Assembly: GCA_947589655.1 (NCBI GenBank)
Contig: CANQCE010000022.1
Coordinates: 1 to 11,636 of the forward strand
Length of the DNA stretch: 11,636 nt
Reading direction: 5' to 3'
Source of the DNA: an uncultured Clostridia bacterium
Lineage (GTDB): Bacteria; Bacillota; Clostridia; Christensenellales; UBA1242
The translations under genes were made by a program, and so were the position numbers. Below, one piece after another: positions 1 through 6,423 of the stretch; position 1 is the first letter of the stretch; the number at the start of each line of letters is the position of its first letter. The notes beneath the pieces were generated by a model. The model searched no databases. It was not told the origin of the DNA and saw only the letters and a program-made list of their open reading frames with translations.

Positions 1-74
1 AAAGCGATGCTTTTTGAACTTGTTCAAAAACGAGCCTAAGCGCCGTTTGTGACGAAGTTGCCCCCACGAGTTTG
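1..74. other. Left-edge segment downstream of ftsK, with a hairpin
   Basis: These 74 nt are richer in G+C (35 of 74) than the surrounding DNA. A near-palindrome, TTTTTGAAC and GTTCAAAAA around TT, lies at 11-30; no T run follows on either strand, so it is not a good terminator. Two short frames stay open here: plus-strand codons ending in TAA at 37-39, which could be the tail of a convergent gene, and a minus-strand frame from about 78 to the edge. Neither can be assigned. Confidence 0.3.
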
Positions 75-2960
75 TCAGTCTATATCGCCAAAGAGTTCCC
101 TAAATTCTTCTTCTGTTGTGTAAACAGAGCGCCCTTTTGCGCCATCGGCACTTGAAATGTATCCAGCCGCTTCCATTTGGTCAATAATTCTTGCAGCACG
201 CGGATAGCCAATGGCAAACTTGCGTCTTATCATTGTGGCAGATGCCTGTCCGCACTCAATAGAAACTTTAAGTGCCTGCGGTAAAAGTTCGTCCATCTCG
301 TTATTCACGCCACCATTTCCGCTTCCGTTATTCTTATTTGGATTGTTTATCTGTTTTTCAATTTCAGGGTCAAAAATTGGCTTGTTATTATCTCTGCAAT
401 AATCCACAATGTTATTAATTTCTTTGCCTGTAATAAAGCAGCCTTGCACGCGGATAGGCTCGTTTGCCCCATTTGGAAAATAGAACATATCGCCCTTGCC
501 AAGAAGTTTCTCTGCGCCTACGCGGTCCAAAATTGTCATAGAGTCCGCCGTGCTGGTAACCGCAAAAGAAATACGCGAAGGGAAATTAGATTTTATCAAC
601 CCAGTAATAACATCCACAGAAGGCCTTTGCGTTGCCAAAATTAAATGAATCCCTGCGGCTCTGGCCTTTTGTGCCAATCGGCAAACTTTTTCTTCAACCT
701 CTTTTTTGCCAGTCATCATCAAATCGGCAAGTTCGTCAACAATAATAACAATGTAAGGCATTTTTTCCAACTTGCCGGATTTAACTTCTTCTGTTTGGTT
801 ATATTCACTTATCTCTCTCACTCTGGCGCGCCCAAGCACATCAAAACGCCTTTCCATTTCGTTTACCGCCCATGCAAGAGTGTTTATTGCCTTTTGTGTA
901 TCACAAACAATTTGTGGCATAATCAAATGTGGCAACGCCTCGTATGATGAAAATTCCACACGCTTAGGGTCAATCAAAACAATTTTAACATCCTCTGGTG
1001 AGGCTTTGTAAATTATTGAAAGAATAATGGAATTTAAGCAAACGCTCTTGCCTGAGCCGGTTGAACCTGCCACCAAAAGATGTGTAAGTTTGCGCATATC
1101 ACAACATATTGTGCGGCCAGTAATATCTTTTCCAAGTGCAAAAGTGAGCGGTGATGAAGCCTGCGTGAACTCCTTGGAAATTAAAACATCTTTAAGGCTG
1201 ACGGTGGCAATTGAAGTGTTTGGAACTTCAATGCCCACAACGCTTTTCCCTGGAATTGGTGCCTCAATGCGAATTGCCCCTTCTGCTGCAAGCGACAAGG
1301 CAATATCGTCTGCACGGTTTTTAATTTTCTGAACAGAAACCCCTTGTGGCATTTCAAGTTCATATCTTGTAACCGCAGGGCCAATTACAACGCCAGTCAC
1401 TCTTGCAGGGACGCCAAAAGTTTCAAGTGTGCGCTCAAGCAGCAGTCGCTTTGTGGCAACATCTTCGTTAAGTGATGACAAATCCACGCTTTGTGTTGTA
1501 ATGAAATCAATTGGTGGAATTTCATATTCATAAGGCTCTTTTGGCTCTGGTGGCTGTTCGTCTGGAATTGGTTCAACCTCCCTTGACAAAGAGCCATTTC
1601 GCATATTCATGCGGTCAAAATCTCTATGAAAACTATTGCGTGCATCTTTATCTTCTTGCGACAGCGTTTTTTCTTCACGTTCACGCAAACTGCGGTTGAA
1701 CGCCTCGCGCCCAGAGCGGTCAATTCGGTCAGTTTCAAAAGTTTTTCTGTCCTCTTGCGGCTGATATGAACGCTCAAACGAGTTCCTTTCGGTTCTTTCA
1801 AAGCCGCCGCCATTGTTTCTGTCTGGCAAACGGTCCAATGGATTTTCTGGGGCTGGCGTTTCTTCCAGATTTTCGTAAATATCAGGGTTTTCGCTTTTTT
1901 CTTCTTCAATGGCGCTGCGCAAAATGTCATCCGCCCGCTCAACCAGTTCTTCCGATTTTACCTCTGGCAAAGTGCGCTGATAAAACGGAGTGTTGTCCAC
2001 TTTAAACTCGTCTTCATGAAAAATTTGTGAAGGCTCGTTTTCTGGGGCTTTTAAAGCCTCAATATTGTTTTGTATAGTTTCCTTGTTCGGAAGTTCTTCT
2101 TGCTTTTTAACATCCTTAAAATATTCGTCTAAATCCACCTGCGGAGGTGTTAAAATCATTTCCCTTAAACTCTTTGGCTCTTGTTGCACTTTTTTTGGTG
2201 CAGGAGTTTCTTTTGCAGGCTTATTTGAAAACTCATATGCCGAGTTGCGTTTTTTGTCCAGCCCAAGTATCTGCCTTGCAGTGAGTGGCTGCTTTTGCTG
2301 CTCAAGTTTCTCTTGCTCTGCCAAATTCCCCTGCAAAACAACGCTCTCTGGCTCTTTTATCTGCTCAACCTGCACTTTTTCTTCTATTGCAACAGTATTT
2401 TGTTTTTTCTTCTCTTTAAACTGAACCGAAACAGGCTCTGCCGCAGTTTTTTCTCTACGCAAAAAATTCAGACTGTCAAGCAGCAATGCAAGGCAAATGA
2501 TAAAAGCCAAACTTGAAATTATATAAGCACCATAAATGCCTGTTGTGTAAAGAAAAATTGTTGTAAAAAAGCCAATCACAATGCCGCCTGGGGTCCATTT
2601 GTTTAAATAATTCTTTGCCAGATAGTCCCCAAAAGAGAGATGGTTTTTGCCGCCCACAACAATAAGTTGTAAAATACAAAAAGCAAAGAACACCGTGAGT
2701 GCCAAACAGATTGTGTATTTAAGCGACATCACATATTTGCGATTGTTTACAAGTGCCAGCCCCACCACAAACATGCTTATGCACAGTGGGAACCCAAGCA
2801 CGCCAAAAAGGCCTAACAGAAAAGTTTGAAAAGGTTGGAAAATGCCTGTTAGAAACAAAAACACAAATGATGCAACAGCCAAAAAAGTGAAGCCAACAAT
2901 TTTTTTAACGTTTTTGGTGGCTTTTTCTTTTTTATTTGAACCAAGTTTATAAACTGCCAT
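75..2960 (-). CDS. ftsK: DNA translocase FtsK/SpoIIIE family
   Basis: Septum-anchored, ATP-driven motor that pumps double-stranded DNA during chromosome segregation or into the forespore. As started here it has 961 residues. Four to five hydrophobic segments lie in residues 21-166. A long charged linker (about 167-490) follows, then the motor: an alpha-like region from about 495, Walker A GSTGSGKS at 632-639 (K638), Walker B ending in D742-E743, and a C-terminal winged-helix gamma domain at about 890-955 that in the family reads chromosome polarity sequences. It is longer than B. subtilis SpoIIIE (just under 800 residues) because of the linker. I chose the ATG at 2960 because a GGGGG-type ribosome binding site lies 4 nt upstream. 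The in-frame GTG at 3008 sits inside the predicted promoter and is probably untranslated. FtsK and SpoIIIE cannot be separated from sequence alone. The nearby ylxY-like gene recalls the B. subtilis region, where ylxY and spoIIIE lie a few genes apart. Confidence 0.96.
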   Translation of the reverse strand: MAVYKLGSNKKEKATKNVKKIVGFTFLAVASFVFLFLTGIFQPFQTFLLGLFGVLGFPLCISMFVVGLALVNNRKYVMSLKYTICLALTVFFAFCILQLIVVGGKNHLSFGDYLAKNYLNKWTPGGIVIGFFTTIFLYTTGIYGAYIISSLAFIICLALLLDSLNFLRREKTAAEPVSVQFKEKKKQNTVAIEEKVQVEQIKEPESVVLQGNLAEQEKLEQQKQPLTARQILGLDKKRNSAYEFSNKPAKETPAPKKVQQEPKSLREMILTPPQVDLDEYFKDVKKQEELPNKETIQNNIEALKAPENEPSQIFHEDEFKVDNTPFYQRTLPEVKSEELVERADDILRSAIEEEKSENPDIYENLEETPAPENPLDRLPDRNNGGGFERTERNSFERSYQPQEDRKTFETDRIDRSGREAFNRSLREREEKTLSQEDKDARNSFHRDFDRMNMRNGSLSREVEPIPDEQPPEPKEPYEYEIPPIDFITTQSVDLSSLNEDVATKRLLLERTLETFGVPARVTGVVIGPAVTRYELEMPQGVSVQKIKNRADDIALSLAAEGAIRIEAPIPGKSVVGIEVPNTSIATVSLKDVLISKEFTQASSPLTFALGKDITGRTICCDMRKLTHLLVAGSTGSGKSVCLNSIILSIIYKASPEDVKIVLIDPKRVEFSSYEALPHLIMPQIVCDTQKAINTLAWAVNEMERRFDVLGRARVREISEYNQTEEVKSGKLEKMPYIVIIVDELADLMMTGKKEVEEKVCRLAQKARAAGIHLILATQRPSVDVITGLIKSNFPSRISFAVTSTADSMTILDRVGAEKLLGKGDMFYFPNGANEPIRVQGCFITGKEINNIVDYCRDNNKPIFDPEIEKQINNPNKNNGSGNGGVNNEMDELLPQALKVSIECGQASATMIRRKFAIGYPRAARIIDQMEAAGYISSADGAKGRSVYTTEEEFRELFGDID

Positions 2961-2991
2961 ACAACCCCCAATCAATTTGGACATAAATATA

Positions 2992-3027
2992 TATTTTAAG
3001 TATAGCACTTATTTTTATAAACCCCAA
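2992..3027 (-). promoter_or_regulatory. Predicted promoter of ftsK/spoIIIE
   Basis: On the minus strand an extended -10 box, TGC-TATACT (TATACT at 3004-2999), lies 17 nt downstream of TTGGGG (3027-3022), which matches the -35 consensus in its first three bases. The expected start is near 2992, giving a leader of about 30 nt before the ATG at 2960. It lies in the 138-nt gap after the YlxY-like gene, so ftsK probably has its own transcript. Called by eye. Confidence 0.5.
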
Positions 3028-3098
3028 ACAGTTTTAACAAAAAACATGAAAAGAAAATTTACACGAATTTTGTATTGAAAGCCTTAAAAGATAAATTT

Positions 3099-3833
3099 TC
3101 ATGCACTCTCTTGCAAATTTTCGGACACTGTGCAAAGTTCAAAACCCTTTTCTTTTAACGAGAGGATAATTCTTTCAAGGGCATTTTTGGTCGCTTCGGT
3201 TGGATGCATAAGCACAAAATCGCCACCATGGCAATTTTTTATGGCCCTTTTGTAGATAAGTTCACTGTCTTTATCTCGCCAATCAATTGTGTCGCGCCCA
3301 TCCGTCCACATAATTGTTTTGTAGCCAAGTTCTTTGGCAACTTCAACCGTTTTTTTGTTATAAGAGCCACTTGGTGGGGCAAATAGGTTCATGTCAACCC
3401 CAATCAAACTTTTTACAAGGTTATGGGTGTTCTTTATCTCCTCCAAATTTTTTTGCGCTGAAATTTTGCCTTGGTCCTTGTGATAATAGCCATGATTGCC
3501 TATCTCATGCCCTGCACGATAAATTTTCTCTAACATCTCACTTTGGCTCACAGCCCATGTTCCACCCACAAAGAAAGTGGTTTTAACGTTGTTTCTTTCA
3601 AAAATGTCCAGCATCTCATCAAGATACTCCGTGCCCCAGTAAACATTGACCATAAGCGTGATTTTCTGCGAATTTTCATTGCCGCTGTAATATACACCGT
3701 TATACATTTTGGATGAACTTACCAAACTTACGCCATAAGTTGCCACGCAAGAGATAGCCAAAAGCATAACTGCAATAATCACATTGCAAATTGCTCTTTT
3801 GCCACTGATTGTCCAAATTTTTACATTTTTCAT
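3099..3833 (-). CDS. YlxY-like polysaccharide deacetylase-family protein, probably catalytically altered
   Basis: A 244-residue membrane-anchored NodB-fold protein: one N-terminal hydrophobic segment (about 13-36), then the deacetylase-like domain (about 57-240) outside the membrane. The usual TFDDG motif holding the catalytic base and metal-binding Asp is replaced by MVNVYWG at 61-67. The metal-ligand motif HGYYH (H114, H118) is kept, the usual RPP arginine is alanine (FAPPSGSYN, 151-159), D184-W185 is kept, and a late histidine is at 210. From memory, loss of the Asp pair with this NVxWG-like replacement matches the sporulation-associated YlxY group rather than active PdaA/PdaB enzymes. It is therefore likely a non-canonical or inactive family member acting on the envelope or spore wall. 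No ribosome binding site precedes the ATG at 3833; a terminator-like hairpin ends just before it. Family call firm, YlxY subgroup moderate. Confidence 0.85.
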   Translation of the reverse strand: MKNVKIWTISGKRAICNVIIAVMLLAISCVATYGVSLVSSSKMYNGVYYSGNENSQKITLMVNVYWGTEYLDEMLDIFERNNVKTTFFVGGTWAVSQSEMLEKIYRAGHEIGNHGYYHKDQGKISAQKNLEEIKNTHNLVKSLIGVDMNLFAPPSGSYNKKTVEVAKELGYKTIMWTDGRDTIDWRDKDSELIYKRAIKNCHGGDFVLMHPTEATKNALERIILSLKEKGFELCTVSENLQESA

Positions 3834-3835
3834 AT

Positions 3836-3884
3836 AAAAAAACTATGCACGATGGGCAAATTGTATTCCTTGCTGCATAGTTTT
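3836..3884 (-). terminator. Rho-independent terminator of the 285-residue protein gene
   Basis: A perfect 11-bp inverted repeat, AAAACTATGCA (minus 3884-3874) and TGCATAGTTTT (3849-3839), encloses a 24-nt loop and runs into seven T on the minus strand. It begins 7 nt after the stop codon at 3892, the right place to end that transcript. The T tract stops 2 nt before the start codon of the next minus-strand gene (3833), which has no visible ribosome binding site. The loop contains TACAAT, a possible -10 box without a good -35. Confidence 0.7.
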
Positions 3885-3891
3885 GTTATTA

Positions 3892-4749
3892 TTATTCATT
3901 CGCTTCCGAGGCTTCCGCTTCAGGAACTTCGCTTTCTTCTGAAGGTTCTTTTGTAGAGCCAGATAAAAACTCGTAATAATCATAAATTAAAGAGTTCATA
4001 TCATCCACCAAATGCCTTACATTTTTAAATTTTCTGGAAACATAGTTAAGCCCAACCACAAGCCCATTAACAACCATTAAATCGCCTTTTTCGCACGCCC
4101 TTATAATTGAATTTGTAACAAATTCAACATCGTCAAGCACATCTGTTCTTTTCTTTTCAAATTTCAGTAGTGCCAGCACCTGATTTCCTGTTTTAGAAAT
4201 TTCCTGCAAAAGTTCGGTTAAATGAGGCAAATCGTCTTCTTCTTTTTCTGGCTGAACCACCTCTTTTTCAACCTGTTTTCTGCTTTCTTCCAAGCGTTTT
4301 TTAAGTTCAACGGCAGAAACATTTGCAGAAATGCCAAAATTTTTACACAAAATATCGCGGAACGGAGTGATAATTTTATCCAAAAAATTTTGAATTGGCG
4401 TTAATTTGTTATCCTGAAAATAGGTTTCCAAAAATTGATTGCTATTTAGTTTTCCGTTCGTCAAATTGTTAAAAATTGTAACAGAAAGTGCCAAACGCTT
4501 TTTATCTTCGCTTGGAAGCGTCAATTTGGCAGCGCCTGTTTTGCGGTCCAGTTCAAAAGCCTTGTTAAACTCGGTTTCTTCGTCAAAATTCGCCAAACAA
4601 TCTGCCAGAAAATCAATTAAATCTTCCGATTTTGCCATGCAAGATAAAAATTTTCCCAATCTTTTCTCTAAATCAAAAAACTTGCCGCTTAACATATCGT
4701 TACATTCAATCACAAATTCTTCAACTGCCAGAATATCGTTTGCTTCCAT
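3892..4749 (-). CDS. Unrecognised helical cytoplasmic protein (285 aa)
   Basis: I do not recognise a family. The protein has no signal peptide, membrane segment or nucleotide-binding motif. It reads as mainly alpha-helical and charged: a first helical region (about 1-150), a Glu/Lys-rich break near 150-175, a second helical region (about 175-265), and an acidic Ser/Glu/Ala-rich tail in the last 20 residues. The start is well supported: GGAGG lies 4 nt upstream of the ATG at 4749. A predicted promoter lies just upstream and a strong terminator just downstream, so it is a single-gene unit. It is divergent from the DUF4364 gene, with 141 nt between them. Composition matches its neighbours, with no sign of transfer. 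A structural or regulatory role is possible but nothing in the sequence decides it. Confidence 0.85.
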   Translation of the reverse strand: MEANDILAVEEFVIECNDMLSGKFFDLEKRLGKFLSCMAKSEDLIDFLADCLANFDEETEFNKAFELDRKTGAAKLTLPSEDKKRLALSVTIFNNLTNGKLNSNQFLETYFQDNKLTPIQNFLDKIITPFRDILCKNFGISANVSAVELKKRLEESRKQVEKEVVQPEKEEDDLPHLTELLQEISKTGNQVLALLKFEKKRTDVLDDVEFVTNSIIRACEKGDLMVVNGLVVGLNYVSRKFKNVRHLVDDMNSLIYDYYEFLSGSTKEPSEESEVPEAEASEANE

Positions 4750-4768
4750 AGCCCCTCCAAAATAATTT

Positions 4769-4804
4769 CAAAGCCATTTTAACACATTAAAGCAATTTTT
4801 CCAA
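4769..4804 (-). promoter_or_regulatory. Predicted promoter of the 285-residue protein gene
   Basis: Minus-strand TTGGAA (4804-4799, four of six -35 matches), a 17-nt spacer, then TAAAAT (4781-4776) preceded by TGT, which makes an extended -10. The expected start is near 4769, leaving about 20 nt of leader containing the GGAGG ribosome binding site before the ATG at 4749. Confidence 0.55.
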
Positions 4805-4855
4805 TCAATTTAATTGCAAAACAAAAGATTTTTTTAATTTTAATACACAAAAAAT

Positions 4856-4891
4856 TTGCTTTTTTGGCGTATTTTTGCTATGCTTAATGTA
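4856..4891 (+). promoter_or_regulatory. Predicted extended -10 promoter giving a leaderless mRNA
   Basis: TTGCTT (4856-4861), a 17-nt spacer ending in TGC, then TATGCT (4879-4884). Counting 7 nt past the -10 box puts the start point on A4891, the first base of the start codon. No purine-rich ribosome binding site exists upstream of the ATG, which agrees with a leaderless transcript. The -35 and -10 boxes are each imperfect; the TG extension adds support. Confidence 0.5.
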
Positions 4892-5424
4892 TGAATTATG
4901 ATGCAGTGACGAACAAACTTATCATTTTGTTTTGTATGGAAAAAATGGAAATGCCGCTCACCGAAAATTCGGTGACCGAAATTTGCTCTGTGCGCAACAA
5001 CTGGGTCAACTATATGGATTGCCTAGATTTGTTGTATCAACTTTCTGAATCAAAACTTATTTACAAAACAGAATGTAAAGAGGGCGAAATGCGTTACACC
5101 CTCACCTCCGAAGGTAGAGAGTGCCTTTCTTATTTTTATGACCGCATCCCAAAAGCCCTGCAAGAAGAAATTTCGGCATATGCCAAAGCAAACCGCATGC
5201 TGGTGAAGCAGTCGCAAGAATATTATGCCAACTATGTGGATGCTGAAGATGGTTCTTATCTTGTTACAATGCGCATTTATGAAAGTTTAATTACAACGCC
5301 ACTTTTTGAAATAAAAATAAAAGCGCCAACACGCCAATCCGCAGATGAGGCTTGCAAAAAGTGGAAAAAGATAGCCCCAAACATTTACGAATATATTTTT
5401 GAAAACCTTATAAACACCGATTAG
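4891..5424 (+). CDS. DUF4364 family winged-helix protein
   Basis: A 177-residue protein matching the DUF4364 family of Firmicutes, judged by its overall pattern: an N-terminal helix-turn-helix/winged-helix region (about 1-75) with the IPLT-like segment near residue 22 (here MPLTENSVTE), a YTLTSEGRECLSYF stretch at the end of the wing (about 68-82), an RIP..LQEEI helix, then an alpha/beta C-terminal half. Members are presumed DNA-binding regulators, but the target is not known. It is upstream of and co-directional with the ABC exporter genes but separated from them by a terminator and a new promoter, so it is not in their operon. It could still regulate them; that is inference from proximity only. 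The ATG at 4891 has no ribosome binding site and probably starts the mRNA. Confidence 0.85.
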   Translation: MNYDAVTNKLIILFCMEKMEMPLTENSVTEICSVRNNWVNYMDCLDLLYQLSESKLIYKTECKEGEMRYTLTSEGRECLSYFYDRIPKALQEEISAYAKANRMLVKQSQEYYANYVDAEDGSYLVTMRIYESLITTPLFEIKIKAPTRQSADEACKKWKKIAPNIYEYIFENLINTD

Positions 5425-5442
5425 CCCCAAAGGGCTTTTTTT
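5423..5442 (+). terminator. Rho-independent terminator of the DUF4364 gene
   Basis: A 5-bp GC-rich stem, AGCCC (5423-5427) and GGGCT (5432-5436), with a CAAA loop and seven T (5436-5442). It is compact enough to overlap the TAG stop codon (5422-5424). Confidence 0.85.
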
Positions 5443-5464
5443 GGTATCTTTTTAAAGAAAAGTC

Positions 5465-5500
5465 TTTACATTTGCGTTTTTGTTTGTTATAATAGCAACA
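5465..5500 (+). promoter_or_regulatory. Strong predicted promoter of the ABC exporter operon, leaderless
   Basis: TTTACA (5465-5470, five of six -35 matches), a 17-nt spacer ending in TGT, and a perfect TATAAT (5488-5493): a near-consensus sigma-A promoter with an extended -10. Seven nt past the -10 box is A5500, the first base of the ATG. Only six bases (AGCAAC) lie between the -10 box and the start codon, so there is no room for a ribosome binding site. Confidence 0.75.
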
Positions 5501-6423
5501 TGAGCGAAAATTTATTGGAAGTTAAAAATCTTTCTGTTTTAATCAAAGACAGATTTTTGGTTAAAAATGCATATTTTACGGTTGGCGAAGGCGAATGTTG
5601 GGGCATTTTAGGCGAAGCGAAAAGTGGGAAAACCAGCCTTTTAAAAGCGGTTTCTGGCTCGCTGCCAATCAGCCCTGGGCAAGTTTTTATTGATGGCAAC
5701 GATATATATTCAAATAAAAAAATTTTAAGAAGTGTCAGCACGTGTTTTGACCCTCCTGTTTTTTTCAAATATCAAACTGTTTACGAGAACATGAAATATA
5801 TCTCCTCTTTAAGCAATGCTGACAATAAAGAAAACATAAAAAAGGTTTTAAGGCGTTTTAATCTTGATAAAAAAATGAAAACACGCCTTTTTAGGTTAAC
5901 ATATTTTGAAAAAAAACTTATGGGCTTGGCTTTGGGGCTTTTAACAGAGCCAAAACTTTTGCTTTTGGACGAGCCTTTTAAAAACGTGCCAAAAGAGCAT
6001 TTAAAATTGGTAAAAAATGCCATACGTGATATTCGCAAAAAGGGTTCTACAATTCTTATGACCTCATCCAACTTGGAAGATATAGAAGATGAGTGCGACC
6101 AATTTATTTTCATGGAAGATAGGGCAATAAAGAAAATTATTTCACAAGAAGAAATTTTGAAAATGACCAAAGAGAACAGTTTTGCATTTATAAAGGTAAA
6201 ATATCCTCACTATATTGGCAAACTGCTTATGGACAACTTTGGTTACAGAGTAAAACTTTTGGACACAAGAGTGCTTTTTGAAGCGGATGAAGAAGCAACT
6301 GCAGAAGTGATAAAATTTTTAACAGAAAAAAAACTTGCGGTTTATCGCGCAGGATATTTAAACAAAAAAGCAGAACAAATTTTTGTTAATTTAACTCCTT
6401 ACTTTAAGGAGGAAACGCCGTGA
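5500..6423 (+). CDS. ABC transporter ATP-binding protein with degenerate motifs
   Basis: A 307-residue ATPase subunit predicted to power the ABC-2 permease encoded next to it, at the inner face of the membrane. The nucleotide-binding domain covers about 5-215. Walker A is GEAKSGKT at 38-45, and Walker B LLLLDEP carries D157 and the catalytic E158. Other motifs are eroded: the Q-loop position is D84 (CFDPP), the LSGGQ signature reads LTYFE at 133-137, the D-loop lacks its usual Asp (KNVPK follows the DEPF stretch), and the H-switch histidine is N191 (SSN). Residues about 220-307 form the extra C-terminal domain common in exporter ATPases. The stop codon overlaps the permease GTG by four bases (GTGA), a sign of translational coupling. 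The transcript appears leaderless. The substrate cannot be told from sequence. Confidence 0.92.
   Translation: MSENLLEVKNLSVLIKDRFLVKNAYFTVGEGECWGILGEAKSGKTSLLKAVSGSLPISPGQVFIDGNDIYSNKKILRSVSTCFDPPVFFKYQTVYENMKYISSLSNADNKENIKKVLRRFNLDKKMKTRLFRLTYFEKKLMGLALGLLTEPKLLLLDEPFKNVPKEHLKLVKNAIRDIRKKGSTILMTSSNLEDIEDECDQFIFMEDRAIKKIISQEEILKMTKENSFAFIKVKYPHYIGKLLMDNFGYRVKLLDTRVLFEADEEATAEVIKFLTEKKLAVYRAGYLNKKAEQIFVNLTPYFKEETP

Noticed and set aside
645..1332. Open frames on the plus strand opposite ftsK, and similar frames opposite the other genes
   Set aside because: They lie antisense to well-supported genes, have no ribosome binding sites and encode no recognisable protein.
2961..3008. N-terminal extension of ftsK from the GTG at 3008
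   Set aside because: It overlaps the predicted -10 box and has no ribosome binding site, whereas the ATG at 2960 has one.
3045..3103. Inverted repeat GAAAATTTA/TAAATTTTC (3053-3061 and 3092-3100) after the YlxY-like gene as a terminator
   Set aside because: The 30-nt loop, AT-only stem and lack of a T run make it an unlikely terminator; probably chance in AT-rich DNA.
4222..4404. Plus-strand frame opposite the 285-residue protein
   Set aside because: It is the antisense reading of its Glu/Lys-rich segment and has no translation signal.
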